Assembly (NCBI RefSeq): GCF_024228675.1
Contig: NZ_CP100461.1
Coordinates: 1,612,001-1,676,000 of the forward strand
From: Salinigranum marinum
GTDB taxonomy: Archaea > Halobacteriota > Halobacteria > Halobacteriales > Haloferacaceae
DNA length: 64,000 bases
Direction: 5' to 3'
Position 1 is the first letter of the stretch, and every line of letters starts with the position of its first letter. Positions 48,837 through 58,026 of the stretch are shown piece after piece. The notes under the pieces are model-generated. The model was not told where the DNA came from and made no database searches. It saw only the letters and a program-made list of their open reading frames with translations. Made by a program: the position numbers and the translations under genes.

Positions 48837-49484
48837 TCAAAAGCCCACGCCGAAGACGAACACCACGACGATGGCGACGACGAGGCTCGGGACGAAGACG
48901 GCGAGGAACACGGGCGTGCTCCAGTCGAGCACTGTCCGGCCGTCGAGCGAGCCGAACGGGATCATGTTGAACGCCGCGAGGAAGAGGTTGATCGCGAGGC
49001 CACGTGCGCCGAGGAGTTCGACGAAGCCCGACCCGAGGAGGCTCCCCACGGCGAGGATCGGCAGGAACAGGAGCGAGAGCCCGATGTTCGCGGCGGGGCC
49101 CGCCAGTGCAATGAGGCCGTGCTCGCGGTCCGAGAGGACGCCGCGGTGGTACACCGCCCCCGGCGCGGCGAAGATGAAGCCCGCGAGCGCGCTCATTACC
49201 GCGAGGAAGAGCATCCCGTAGTCGGCGCGGAACTCCGCGACCTGCCCGAAGCGGACCGCGGCGACCTTGTGGGCGAGTTCGTGCAGGAGGAAGCCGATCC
49301 CCGCCGTGAGGAGGCTCACGACGACCGCGGCGACGAAGCCCCCCTGGGACAACAGCGTGAGCAGGCCGCGGCCGCCGCCGGCGAAGAAGACCGCGAAGGC
49401 GACGCCGAGGGCGACCCACGCGACCGCGAGGTCGCGCAGTTCGCGGTCCGAAAACCGGAGCGCCCGGTCGACGGTCCGGCTCAC
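48837..49484 (-). CDS. Site-2-protease-type zinc metalloprotease (M50)
   Basis: A 215-residue intramembrane protease with about six hydrophobic segments. The zinc site is His68-Glu69-x2-His72 (FLLHELAHK) plus Asp181 (NMIPFGSLDGRTV), both intact. There is no PDZ or CBS domain, so it belongs to the minimal M50 group found in archaea. Site-2 proteases cut transmembrane helices of anti-sigma factors or signal-peptide remnants in other organisms. Its ATG overlaps the stop of the upstream TraB/PrgY-like gene (ATGA), which implies coupled synthesis. Confidence 0.9.
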   Translation of the reverse strand: MSRTVDRALRFSDRELRDLAVAWVALGVAFAVFFAGGGRGLLTLLSQGGFVAAVVVSLLTAGIGFLLHELAHKVAAVRFGQVAEFRADYGMLFLAVMSALAGFIFAAPGAVYHRGVLSDREHGLIALAGPAANIGLSLLFLPILAVGSLLGSGFVELLGARGLAINLFLAAFNMIPFGSLDGRTVLDWSTPVFLAVFVPSLVVAIVVVFVFGVGF

Positions 49485-51154
49485 GTGACGGCCCTCCAGA
49501 CGAGGTCGGCGCTGTTGGCCGCCCCGTCGAGCATCAGCCGGGTGACGGCGTCTACCCCGCCGAGGTCGGCCGCGAACAGCGGCAGGACGTACGCGACGAA
49601 CAGCAGGCTAGCGACGATGCTCCCGATGTTGGTCATCGCGACGACCATGATGAGCCGGAAGAGCGGGACGTCGAACATGTCGGAGACAATCGCGCGGAGC
49701 GGGCGTTCCTCGTCCGAGAGGAGTTCGTTCAGGCGTCCGATGTCGGTCACGTTCACGGGTGTGTGCCGGAGCTCCATGTAGCCGGTGAACCAGCCCGGCG
49801 CGAGCAGGGGGTTCACGGACGTGAGCCACGCGACCGCGCCGCCGACGAGCGCCGACGGCCACCGCGCGCCAGCCGCCTTGGCGAGGCCAGCGGCGAAGAC
49901 GCCGTTGATGAGGAACCAGGCGGCGAACACCCGGAGCAGGAAGCCGTTCCGGACGCCGGCCATCGCCAGGAGGACGAAGAAGCCGACGAACACGACGGAG
50001 AGACCGCCGCCGACGATCTTCCCCCACGGGATGCCACGTTTCGACGACTGCCCGATGAGCGACGCCATCGGCGGGAGCGTCTCCGGTCGTTCCAAGTAGG
50101 CCTCGATGCCCGCGCGGTGACCCGCGCCGACGACGGCGACGACGTGTGCACCCTGGTCCCGCAGCGCGACGAGTTTGTGCGCGATGTACGCGTCGCGCTC
50201 GTCGATGAGCGCCTCCGCGCCGCCGGGCGAGAAGGCGCGGAACTCCTCCATCATGACGCTCACCACGTCGGCGTCGGTTAGCTCCTCGATGTCGAACTCG
50301 TCGACCTCCTCGTACGAGCCGACGCCGAGGCCGTGGGCGAGGAGGCCGCCGAACCCACCGACGGCGACCCCGAGGCCGACACCGATCGCGAGGCTTCCGA
50401 CGGCCTGGACGACGAACGTGCTCAGGCGATCGACCAGCGGGGCGGCGAGGCCCAGGCCGACGCCGGCGACGAGGCCGACCGCGAGGCCGCCGCCGAGGCC
50501 GAGGTAGAGGGCGTCGTCGCCGTCGAGGAACGCGTCGCCGAGCGTTCGGAGCGCGAGGCCGGCCGCGAGTGCGAGGACGACCCCGCCGGTCACGCGCCCG
50601 AGGACGAACGGCGTGACGCCGACGCTCCCGCCGAACAGTCCCACGATGGGGCCGACGAGCACGCCCGCGAGCACGCCGACGACGATCCCCACGGCGCGGG
50701 CGTCGGAGACGCCGAAGACGAGCCCCCCGGCCATCCGGAACTTCTCGACGAGCGACATCCGCGCCCAGAAGCGCTGGATCGTGGTCTGGATGTCGCGGTC
50801 GACGAGCGCCACGTCGATCCCCGCCTCCTCGGCGGTGTCGACCGCGGCGAGCATGTCCGCACCCGGCGAGATGTCGAACTTCTCCCCCAGGCGCGCCTGC
50901 ACGTACGAGAGCATCCAGTACGCGATGAACTGGAAGACGGTATTCCCTTCGAGGAGGTCGCCGGGCTCGATGTCGTCGGGCGTTCCCCCCTTCAGCTGGC
51001 GGTAGCGCCCCTCGTCGAGTTCGACGGCCACGACGTCGGGACGCTCGCGTCGGATCGTCTCTTCGACTTCGGTCACGCTGTCAGCGGAGACGTGGGCGGT
51101 CCCCACGACCTGCACCCGTCCCCGAGCCGGTGACGGGGCCGCGTCCTGACTCAT
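49481..51154 (-). CDS. TraB/PrgY-like membrane protein
   Basis: A 557-residue protein of the TraB/PrgY (pheromone shutdown) family. Landmarks are VVGTAHVSADS at 16-26, ELDEGRY, ERDAYIAHKLV at 319-329 and AVVGAGHRAGI at 340-350. Between them residues 150-280 form an inserted block of about six Gly/Ala-rich helices, and four or five further transmembrane helices follow after 380. ATG at 51154 is preferred to 51181. Family proteins are thought to be metal-dependent and to degrade or block peptides. It is cotranscribed with the M50 protease. Confidence 0.85.
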   Translation of the reverse strand: MSQDAAPSPARGRVQVVGTAHVSADSVTEVEETIRRERPDVVAVELDEGRYRQLKGGTPDDIEPGDLLEGNTVFQFIAYWMLSYVQARLGEKFDISPGADMLAAVDTAEEAGIDVALVDRDIQTTIQRFWARMSLVEKFRMAGGLVFGVSDARAVGIVVGVLAGVLVGPIVGLFGGSVGVTPFVLGRVTGGVVLALAAGLALRTLGDAFLDGDDALYLGLGGGLAVGLVAGVGLGLAAPLVDRLSTFVVQAVGSLAIGVGLGVAVGGFGGLLAHGLGVGSYEEVDEFDIEELTDADVVSVMMEEFRAFSPGGAEALIDERDAYIAHKLVALRDQGAHVVAVVGAGHRAGIEAYLERPETLPPMASLIGQSSKRGIPWGKIVGGGLSVVFVGFFVLLAMAGVRNGFLLRVFAAWFLINGVFAAGLAKAAGARWPSALVGGAVAWLTSVNPLLAPGWFTGYMELRHTPVNVTDIGRLNELLSDEERPLRAIVSDMFDVPLFRLIMVVAMTNIGSIVASLLFVAYVLPLFAADLGGVDAVTRLMLDGAANSADLVWRAVT

Positions 51155-51224
51155 TGCCGGGTTTTTCAGGCGGCCCCTCATACGCTTGTCGGTGCTTTAT
51201 TACTCGTCCGGTCGACCCGGGGAC

Positions 51225-52565
51225 ATGAACGTGACCCTCGACGCGGACGCCCCGACCGAGAGACACGAGACGGCGTTCGCCTGTCTCCGGGCGGGGATCG
51301 AGGCCGCCCATCCCGAGCGCGTCCTCGAGTCGACGGTCCGGGTCGACGACGGCCGTCTCCACGTCGCCGACGCCGCCTACGACCTGGCCAGGTTCGACCG
51401 CGTGGTCGTCGGCGGCGGTGGCAAGGCCGCCGCCGGGGTCGCCGCGGCGCTCGAACGCGTGCTCGGCGACCGGATCGACGCCGGCGCGGTCGTCACCTAC
51501 GACCCCGGCGACGGAGAACGGATCGACCACCTCCCCGGCGACCACCCGGTCCCCTCCGAACGGGGCGTCGAGAGCACCCGCCGTGTCGTCAGCCTGCTCA
51601 GAGAGGCCACCGACCGGACGCTCGTCCTCGCCGTCGTCACGGGCGGGGCCAGTGCACTCTTGCCCGCGCCGGCCGACGGCGTCTCCCTGGTCGACCTCCA
51701 GCGGACGACGGAGGGACTGCTCGACAGCGGCGCGGAGATCGCCGAGATCAACGCCGTGCGCAAACACCTCTCGACGCTGAAAGGCGGCGGCCTCGCTCGC
51801 GCCGCCGCCCCCGCGACGGTCGTCTCGCTCGTCTTCTCGGACGTCGTCGGCAACGACCTTGGCGTGGTCGCCTCGGGCCCGACGGTGCCCGACGAGACGA
51901 CGTACGCCGACGCGCTCGCCGTGGTCGACCGCTACGGGCTGTCGGTCCCCGGGTCGGTTCGAGAGCGACTGGAGCGCGGCTCGGCGGGCGACCTCGCCGA
52001 GACGCCGAAACCGGGCGACCCGGTGTTCGACCGGGTCGACACCCACGTCCTCGCCGACGGCTTCACCGCGCTCGACGCGGCGCGGGCGGAAGCCGACGCC
52101 CACGGCTACGACCCCTGTGTGCTCTCCTCGCGGGTCCGCGGCGAGGCGCGCGAGGCGGCCAAGAGCCACGTGGCCGTCGGCGAGGAGGTGCTGGCGACGG
52201 GGAACCCGGTCGAGCCGCCCGCGGTCGTGCTCTCGGGCGGCGAGACGACCGTGACGGTCCGCGGCGACGGCGTCGGTGGGCCCAACCTGGAGTACGCGCT
52301 CTCGGCGGCGGTCGAACTCGCCGGCGAGACGCGTGCGGTACTCGCGAGCGTCGACACGGACGGGAAGGACGGCGGGACCGACGTGGCGGGTGCCGTCGTC
52401 GACGGGACGACGCTCGAAGAACGCGAGAGCCGTGCGGCGGCGCGGGAGGCCCTCGCGCGGAACGACGCGCTCCCGTTGCTCGACGAGTGCGACTGCGTGA
52501 TCCGGACGGGCCCGACCGGGACGAACGTCAACGACCTGCGGGTGCTGGTGATCGACCGGACGTGA
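51225..52565 (+). CDS. Glycerate 2-kinase (MOFRL family)
   Basis: A 446-residue kinase that phosphorylates D-glycerate to 2-phosphoglycerate in the haloarchaeal semi-phosphorylative sugar pathway. Residues near 60 (VVGGGGKAAAGVAAAL), LAVVTGGASALLPAPADG, INAVRKHLSTLKGGGLARAA and VLASVDTDGKDGGTDVAGAVVD are the DUF4147/MOFRL signatures. ATG at 51225 follows a TATA-like CTTTATTAC by about 27 nt. It is divergent from the TraB-like gene (70-bp gap). Confidence 0.9.
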   Translation: MNVTLDADAPTERHETAFACLRAGIEAAHPERVLESTVRVDDGRLHVADAAYDLARFDRVVVGGGGKAAAGVAAALERVLGDRIDAGAVVTYDPGDGERIDHLPGDHPVPSERGVESTRRVVSLLREATDRTLVLAVVTGGASALLPAPADGVSLVDLQRTTEGLLDSGAEIAEINAVRKHLSTLKGGGLARAAAPATVVSLVFSDVVGNDLGVVASGPTVPDETTYADALAVVDRYGLSVPGSVRERLERGSAGDLAETPKPGDPVFDRVDTHVLADGFTALDAARAEADAHGYDPCVLSSRVRGEAREAAKSHVAVGEEVLATGNPVEPPAVVLSGGETTVTVRGDGVGGPNLEYALSAAVELAGETRAVLASVDTDGKDGGTDVAGAVVDGTTLEERESRAAAREALARNDALPLLDECDCVIRTGPTGTNVNDLRVLVIDRT

Positions 52566-52601
52566 GCCGTTCCCCCACCCCGACGGTCGGGGGTGCGGCG
52601 G

Positions 52602-52730
52602 TCACGGCGCGACGAACGTCCGGTCGCACGCGCGACAGCCGTAGACGCGCTCCCGATCGCGGTCCGACTCTCGCGCCGTCTCCGTGCTCCCACAGTACGG
52701 ACAGAGCAGGGCGTCGCCGTTCAGGAACAT
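52602..52730 (-). CDS. 42-residue zinc-ribbon microprotein
   Basis: Encoded on the minus strand, ATG at 52728-52730 and TGA at 52602-52604. Two CxxC knuckles, CPYCGS at residues 10-15 and CRACDRTF at 32-39, separated by a charged loop, form a minimal zinc ribbon. It is too short for ordinary gene calling. It lies in the gap after the glycerate kinase gene, next to dnaJ on the same strand. Confidence 0.72.
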   Translation of the reverse strand: MFLNGDALLCPYCGSTETARESDRDRERVYGCRACDRTFVAP

Positions 52731-52847
52731 CCCGTGTGGTCGTCTTACACAGAGCGACTCCAGCTGCCTGTAGCTACGGACGTTCCATCACGAACGAACG
52801 TCGAGTGGCGGACCGGCCGCGCGGGGGCGGACGGCCCGAGCCCGGAG

Positions 52848-54020
52848 TTAAAACGAGTTCTTGATGCGCTCGAAGAAACCTTCCTTGACGTCGACCTCGT
52901 CGCCGCCGGCCTCGGCGAACCGCTCCAGCGCCTTCCGCTGCTCCTTGTTGAGGTTGTCGGGCGTGACGACCTGCACCTGGACGTACAGGTCGCCGTAGCG
53001 CTGTCGCCCCCGACGCCGACGCTGCTGGAGTTTCGGCATCCCCTTGCCTTTCAGACGAAAGGTCTCGCCGCTCTGAGTCCCGTCGGGGACGTCCATCTCG
53101 ACGGTGCCGTCGAGCGTCGGCACCTCGACCGTCGTCCCGAAGACGGCCTGCGGGAACGAGATGGCGTGCTGGTGGAAGAGATCGTCGCCGTCGCGCTCGA
53201 AGTCGGGATGGTCGCGGACCTCGACCTCGATGAGCAGGTCGCCGTTCGGCCCGCGGTTCTCCCCCGGCGCGCCCTCGCCGTCCATCCGGAGCGTCTGCCC
53301 CGACTGGATCCCCGCCGGGATGTCGACCGAGAGGTCGGCCTCGCGGCGGACCTGTCCTTCCCCGCCACACTCCGCGCACGTCTCGGAGTAGAGTTCGCCC
53401 TCGCCACCACAGCGCCGGCAGGCCTGGGTCTGCTGTACCCTGCCGAAGGGCGTCTGGCTCACGGTCGTGGTCTGTCCCTGGCCGTCGCACTCGGGACAGG
53501 TCTCGACGTCCGCGTCGGGGGGATGCCCGCTCCCGTCGCACTCGGGACACCGCTCGGGTCGGCGGATGGTGAACTGCTTGGTCGGCCCCTCGTACGCCTC
53601 CTCGAGGTCGAGCGTGATGCCCGTCCGGATGTTCTTCCCCTGACGGGGCCCGTTCTGCCGCTGGCCCCCGCCCCCACCACCGAAGAACTGGTTGAAGATG
53701 TCCTCGAAGCCGCCCATGCCGCCGGCCCCGCCCATGCCGCCGAAGGGGTCTCCCTGGCCGCCGCGGCCGCCCCCGCCGACGCCGCCCTGCTTTTGGGCCT
53801 GCTGGAAGCGGTCGTGGCCGAGCTGGTCGTACATCTGGCGCTTCTCGTCGTCGGTGAGCACCTCCTTGGCCTTCTGGACCTTCTTGAACTTCTCCTCGGC
53901 GTCGGGGTCGTCACTCACGTCCGGGTGGTACTCCGAGGCCTTCTTCCGGTAGGCTTTCTTGATCTCGTCTTCCGAGGCGTCACGCGACACCCCGAGCACG
54001 TCGTAGAAGTCCTCGCTCAT
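52848..54020 (-). CDS. dnaJ: Chaperone DnaJ (Hsp40)
   Basis: A 390-residue type I Hsp40. The J domain (1-70) holds His32-Pro33-Asp34 (YHPDVSDD), followed by a Gly/Phe-rich linker (about 78-125) and four CxxCxGxG zinc repeats (CPECDGSG, CPECDGQG, CRRCGGEG, CAECGGEG). The substrate-binding C-terminal domains are complete. It stimulates DnaK ATPase. Start codon is 188 nt after the dnaK stop, with a TATA-like run near 54050, so it can be expressed separately. Confidence 0.97.
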   Translation of the reverse strand: MSEDFYDVLGVSRDASEDEIKKAYRKKASEYHPDVSDDPDAEEKFKKVQKAKEVLTDDEKRQMYDQLGHDRFQQAQKQGGVGGGGRGGQGDPFGGMGGAGGMGGFEDIFNQFFGGGGGGQRQNGPRQGKNIRTGITLDLEEAYEGPTKQFTIRRPERCPECDGSGHPPDADVETCPECDGQGQTTTVSQTPFGRVQQTQACRRCGGEGELYSETCAECGGEGQVRREADLSVDIPAGIQSGQTLRMDGEGAPGENRGPNGDLLIEVEVRDHPDFERDGDDLFHQHAISFPQAVFGTTVEVPTLDGTVEMDVPDGTQSGETFRLKGKGMPKLQQRRRRGRQRYGDLYVQVQVVTPDNLNKEQRKALERFAEAGGDEVDVKEGFFERIKNSF

Positions 54021-54173
54021 CCGTTACTCACCCGTACTCGACCGAACTACTTGAAAAACGCGCCTTCCGAACGAGGGTGGGATTCGGCCGTTCAAGCACA
54101 CACCACGCCGATTCCAGTCGCAGCAGGAACGCTGGCTGGGTCGTTGACGACTACTCGTCGTCTTTGTCTACGT

Positions 54174-54192
54174 CGCCGGACTGCGTCCGGCG
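54174..54192 (-). terminator. Hairpin downstream of dnaK
   Basis: Perfect 8-bp stem CGCCGGAC / GTCCGGCG with a 3-nt loop, 17 nt after the dnaK stop. There is no T-run behind it, so it may instead protect the mRNA 3' end. Confidence 0.4.
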
Positions 54193-54208
54193 GGCTGACG
54201 ACGACTCG

Positions 54209-56125
54209 CTACTGCTCGTCGTCGTCAACGTCCTCGAAGTCGGCGTCGACGTACTCGTCGTCGCCGGCCTCGCCGTCGGGACCCGCACCGCCCATGTCGC
54301 CCATACCACCCATGCCACCGGCACCGCCCATTCCGGCACCGCCGGCGGCCTGCTGTTGGGCCTGCTGTTCGTACATCTGCTTGCCGATCTCCTGGAGCGC
54401 CGCGGCGAGTTCCTCGACCGCCTCTTCGATCTCCTCGGTCGCGGCCTCGATGTCGTCGGCCTCTTCGTTCTCCGCGAGGACGTCCTCGACGTTTTCGAGT
54501 TCGCCTTCGATCTCCTCGCGGAGTTCGTCGGAGACGTTCTCCTCGTTCTCCTCTAGGAGGGTCTCGGCGCGCTGGATCGTGCTCTCAGCCTCGTTACGCG
54601 CCTCGACGAACTCGCGGCGGATCTCGTCTTCCTCGGCGTGCTCTTCGGCCTCCTGTTGCATCTGCTCGATCTGGTCGTCGGAGAGCCCCGCGCCGCCCTC
54701 GATCGTGATGTCCTCCTTGTTGCCGGAGCCTTTGTCCTCAGCGGAGACGTTGACGATCCCGTTCTCGTCGATGTTGAACGAGACCTCGATCTGCGGCGTT
54801 CCGGCCGGCGCTGGCGGGATGCCCGACAGCTGGAACTCGCCGAGCAGTTCGTTCTTCTCCGCGATCTCGCGCTCGCCCTGGAACACGCGTACCTGAACCC
54901 TCGTCTGGCTGTCGGCGGCGGTCGTGAAGATCTTCGACTCCTCGGTCGGGATGGTGGTGTTCTTCTCGATGAGGCGCTCGAAGAGGCCGCCCTTGACCTC
55001 GATCCCGAGCGACAGCGGCGTGACGTCGAGCAGGACGATGTCGTCGACGTCGCCGGAGAGGACGCCGCCCTGGATGGCCGCGCCGAGCGCGACTGCCTCG
55101 TCGGGGTTGACGCTCTTTTTCGGCTCAACGCCGAGGATCTCCTCGACCTGGTCGCGGACCTGCGGCATCCGGGTCGACCCGCCGACGAGTATGACCTCGT
55201 CGATGTCGTCTTTGTCGTAGCCCGCGTCTTCGAGCGCCTGCTTCGTCGGGCCGACGGTCCGCTCGATGAGATCGGCGGTAAGGGACTCGAACTTCGCCCG
55301 GGTGAGCTTCTGTTCGAGGTGGACCGGACCCGAATCCGTGGCCGTGATGAACGGGAGGTTGATCGTCGTCTCTTTCCTGCTACTCAGTTCGATCTTCGCC
55401 TCCTCGGCGGCGTCCTTCAGCCGCTGGAGCGCCTGGCGGTCCTCGCGGAGGTCGATCCCGTGGTCGTTCTGGAACTCGGTGGCGAGGTGCTCGATGACCG
55501 CCTCGTCCCAGTCGTCGCCCCCGAGGGAGTTGTCGCCGTTCGTCGCCACGACCTCGTAGACGCCGCCACCGAGGTCGAGGATGGAGACGTCGAACGTGCC
55601 GCCGCCGAGGTCGTACACGAGGACGGTCTGGTCGGACTCGTCGTCGAGCCCGTACGCCATCGACGCCGCTGTCGGCTCGTTGATGATGCGTTCGACCTCG
55701 AAGCCGGCGATCTCGCCGGCGTCCTTCGTGGCCTGGCGCTGTCGGTCGTTGAAGTACGCCGGAACGGTGATGACAGCCTTCTCGACGTCGTCGCCGAGGT
55801 ACTCTTCGGCGTCGCGCTTGATCTTCTGGAGGATCATCGCCGAGATCTGCTCGGGCGTGTAGTCGTCGTCACCCACCTCGACGGTGTAGCCGTCCTCTCC
55901 CATGTGCCGCTTGATCGAGCGGATGGTGCGGTCGGGGTTCTGGATGGCCTGGTTCTTGGCGGGTTTGCCGATGAGTCGTTCGCCGTCATCGGAGAACGCG
56001 ACGACCGAGGGCGTCGTTCGATCGCCCTCGCCGTTCACGATGATCTCGGGGTCGCCACCCTCCATCACCGCGAAGGCGCTGTTGGTGGTACCGAGGTCGA
56101 TACCGAGAATCTTGTTGCTCGCCAT
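54209..56125 (-). CDS. dnaK: Chaperone DnaK (Hsp70)
   Basis: A 638-residue Hsp70. The ATPase domain has [31 protein letters not shown] and [16 protein letters not shown]; the peptide-binding domain and lid follow, ending in a Gly/Met-rich then acidic tail ending DDDEQ. ATG at 56125 is the only start placing the ATP motif near residue 8. GGTGGAG eight nt before the ATG is a Shine-Dalgarno candidate. It belongs to a grpE-dnaK-dnaJ row on the minus strand. Confidence 0.98.
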   Translation of the reverse strand: MASNKILGIDLGTTNSAFAVMEGGDPEIIVNGEGDRTTPSVVAFSDDGERLIGKPAKNQAIQNPDRTIRSIKRHMGEDGYTVEVGDDDYTPEQISAMILQKIKRDAEEYLGDDVEKAVITVPAYFNDRQRQATKDAGEIAGFEVERIINEPTAASMAYGLDDESDQTVLVYDLGGGTFDVSILDLGGGVYEVVATNGDNSLGGDDWDEAVIEHLATEFQNDHGIDLREDRQALQRLKDAAEEAKIELSSRKETTINLPFITATDSGPVHLEQKLTRAKFESLTADLIERTVGPTKQALEDAGYDKDDIDEVILVGGSTRMPQVRDQVEEILGVEPKKSVNPDEAVALGAAIQGGVLSGDVDDIVLLDVTPLSLGIEVKGGLFERLIEKNTTIPTEESKIFTTAADSQTRVQVRVFQGEREIAEKNELLGEFQLSGIPPAPAGTPQIEVSFNIDENGIVNVSAEDKGSGNKEDITIEGGAGLSDDQIEQMQQEAEEHAEEDEIRREFVEARNEAESTIQRAETLLEENEENVSDELREEIEGELENVEDVLAENEEADDIEAATEEIEEAVEELAAALQEIGKQMYEQQAQQQAAGGAGMGGAGGMGGMGDMGGAGPDGEAGDDEYVDADFEDVDDDEQ

Positions 56126-56244
56126 CTTGACTCCACCTACCGGCTTGCGTCGGTTAAAGGTTACTAGATAAGGCTCCTCATACCCGGATCGGAAGTCGCC
56201 GCAGTCATGCGTTTTTCTCGATCCGGCGGGTCGCCGAGGCGGGA

Positions 56245-56279
56245 CGTTTATATCGAACCGCCCACACCGCCTCAGGCGG
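56245..56279 (-). promoter_or_regulatory. dnaK upstream promoter region with palindrome
   Basis: A TATA-like CGATATAAAC (about 56247-56257) is preceded on the minus strand by a palindrome CCGCCTGAGGCGG (56267-56279) at the BRE position. A second TATA-like CTTTAACC near 56150 lies closer to dnaK, so two starts are possible. The palindrome could also be the 3' hairpin of grpE. Confidence 0.4.
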
Positions 56280-56369
56280 ATCGAGATGGGTGCCGTCTCG
56301 CCGCGCCACGGCGGGCCGGACGAGCGTCGGCGGCCCGCCGAGCACACGGATCGGTCGACGCGCTGTCGC

Positions 56370-57035
56370 TCACTCGGCCGCGTCGCCGCCCTCGCCGGTG
56401 CTCACCGTGACCTGCGCCGGACGGAGCACCTTGTCGGCCATCTCGTAGCCGGGCTGGTAGATGTCGACGACGGTTCCCGCCGGCTGGTCGGCGTCAACCC
56501 GGAGCATCACCTCGTGTCGGTGGGGGTCGACCTCGTCGCCCGAGTCGGGCTCGATGATGTCGACGTTTTCGTCCTCGAGCACCCGGTCGAGTTCCGTGAG
56601 AGTGGACTCGACGCCCGGACGGATGTCGGCCCCCTCGTCCTGGTCGAGGGCGCGCAGGAGGTTGTCCCGGACCGGGACGAGTCGCTCGACAAGGTCCTCG
56701 GCCGCGCGGTCTTTGATCTGCTCCTGCTTGCGCTTCGTGCGCTGTTTGTAGTTCTGGAAGTCCGCCTGTTTCCGTTTCAGCTTCGAACGGAGGTCCGCGA
56801 CCTCCGAGTCGAGTTCGTCGGCGCGGGCCGCCAGTTCGGCGACCTCCGCGGCGAGTTCCTCGTCGACGGCGGCGACACGGGCCGCGAGGTCCGTTTCGGT
56901 TGCCGTTTCCGCCGACTCGGCGTCGGTCGCTTCGCCCCCGGCTCCGGGGTCGGCCGCCGCGTCGGTGGCGTCGGCGTCCGAGACACCGTCCGCGTCGGGC
57001 GTGGACTCGAAGTCCGCCTCCGCGTCGTCACTCAT
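56370..57035 (-). CDS. grpE: Nucleotide exchange factor GrpE
   Basis: A 221-residue GrpE, exchanging ADP for ATP on DnaK. After an acidic, low-complexity N-terminus (about 45 residues of Ala/Asp/Glu) comes a long coiled coil (residues 50-120: [36 protein letters not shown]) and the beta domain with [42 protein letters not shown]. The family signature at the end is complete. It precedes dnaK by 244 bp. Confidence 0.96.
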   Translation of the reverse strand: MSDDAEADFESTPDADGVSDADATDAAADPGAGGEATDAESAETATETDLAARVAAVDEELAAEVAELAARADELDSEVADLRSKLKRKQADFQNYKQRTKRKQEQIKDRAAEDLVERLVPVRDNLLRALDQDEGADIRPGVESTLTELDRVLEDENVDIIEPDSGDEVDPHRHEVMLRVDADQPAGTVVDIYQPGYEMADKVLRPAQVTVSTGEGGDAAE

Positions 57036-57095
57036 ATGCGGGGGAAGTGGCCGACGACTCTTAAGAGTGTAGAAACGCCGACGCTCCCGGGGCGA

Positions 57096-57833
57096 TCACT
57101 GGTACATGCCCAGCGGCCGCGCCTGCGTGCTCTCGTCGCCCGCCTCCTGCATCCGCTTTGCGAGTCGCTCCTTCGCCGCCCGGATCTCCTCGGCGTGGTC
57201 GACCAGGTCGTCGACGGCCACCTCGACGTCCGCCAGCGGCTCGATCCCACCCGTGATGAGCGCCCGCGCCGCCTCGGGGTCGGGAAAGCGCGGGTCGGAT
57301 TCGACGACGAGACCGACCGCGGGACGGCCGTGTTCGACCGCGTCGCTCAACAGCGCTCCCGTCGGCCCCGACACCAGCCCGGTCTCCGGTGGGACCGCGA
57401 TTCCGGCACCGTCGAGGCGGTCGACGCCCTCGTCGACGCCGACACCGTACACCGACGGCGGGGCGTCGGTCTTTTCGCGTCCGATGCCCGAGAGGTAGAT
57501 CGGGAAGACCCCGTCGTCGTCGAACCAGTCGCCGATACAGCCGGCGAACTCCTGGGCCGCGTCGGGCGTGACCGGGACGTCGCTCTGCAGGACGAGGAGG
57601 TCGCGGTCGGCGTCGGCGTACAGTCGGACGGGCGGGTGGAGGGTCGCGTCGTCCTCCTGGTAGACGGCGACTTTCGGGATCGCCGTACAGTGGACGTTCG
57701 CGTAGTGTGTCATCCCGAACTCGTCGACGAGGTGGTCGGCGGCGATCTTCCCCACGAGACCCACACCCGGCAACCCTTCGATCATCGTCGGGGCGTCCAG
57801 TTCGACGGCGTCGAGGACGTCAACGTGTGCCAT
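57096..57833 (-). CDS. PAC2-family protein (proteasome assembly chaperone-like)
   Basis: A 245-residue PAC2-domain protein (COG2047): MIEGLPGVGLVGKIAADHLVDEFG, TGPTGALLSDAVEHGRPAVGLVVESDPRFPDPEAARAL. Eukaryotic PAC2 assists proteasome assembly; the archaeal role is not certain. The start at 57833 is fixed by a TATA box 27 nt upstream; the longer open frame reaching 58643 is antisense to the methyltransferase. Location next to grpE-dnaK-dnaJ fits protein quality control. Confidence 0.9.
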   Translation of the reverse strand: MAHVDVLDAVELDAPTMIEGLPGVGLVGKIAADHLVDEFGMTHYANVHCTAIPKVAVYQEDDATLHPPVRLYADADRDLLVLQSDVPVTPDAAQEFAGCIGDWFDDDGVFPIYLSGIGREKTDAPPSVYGVGVDEGVDRLDGAGIAVPPETGLVSGPTGALLSDAVEHGRPAVGLVVESDPRFPDPEAARALITGGIEPLADVEVAVDDLVDHAEEIRAAKERLAKRMQEAGDESTQARPLGMYQ

Positions 57834-57854
57834 ACCTGACGTACTCCCGGGAGT

Positions 57855-57864
57855 CGTATAACGG
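57855..57864 (-). promoter_or_regulatory. TATA box of the PAC2 gene
   Basis: Minus-strand CCGTTATACG centred about 27 nt before the ATG at 57833: a leaderless transcript. Confidence 0.6.
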
Positions 57865-58026
57865 TGCGGGCGGTGTGTGCTGGACCGACAACTCGAGAGA
57901 TGGGTCGCGTCCGAGACACCCCTCGTCAGCACTCCGAAACCCACAAACGCGCCCCCATCGAACCCCGGCCATGAACTCGGTCGCGGCCCGACCACACCGC
58001 GCGCGTCGTCGACGGCGGAGGCACCG

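Noticed and set aside
54638-56167. A 509-codon open frame antisense to dnaK
   Set aside because: Shadow of dnaK; no motif, no promoter at the right place. The same holds for frames antisense to the acyl-CoA synthetase (22481-24346) and the dehydrogenase (20029-21381).
56286-57839. A plus-strand frame starting about 35 nt after a TATA-like sequence
   Set aside because: It runs antisense through grpE and PAC2, both of which have strong family motifs; the TATA-like sequence fits dnaK on the other strand.
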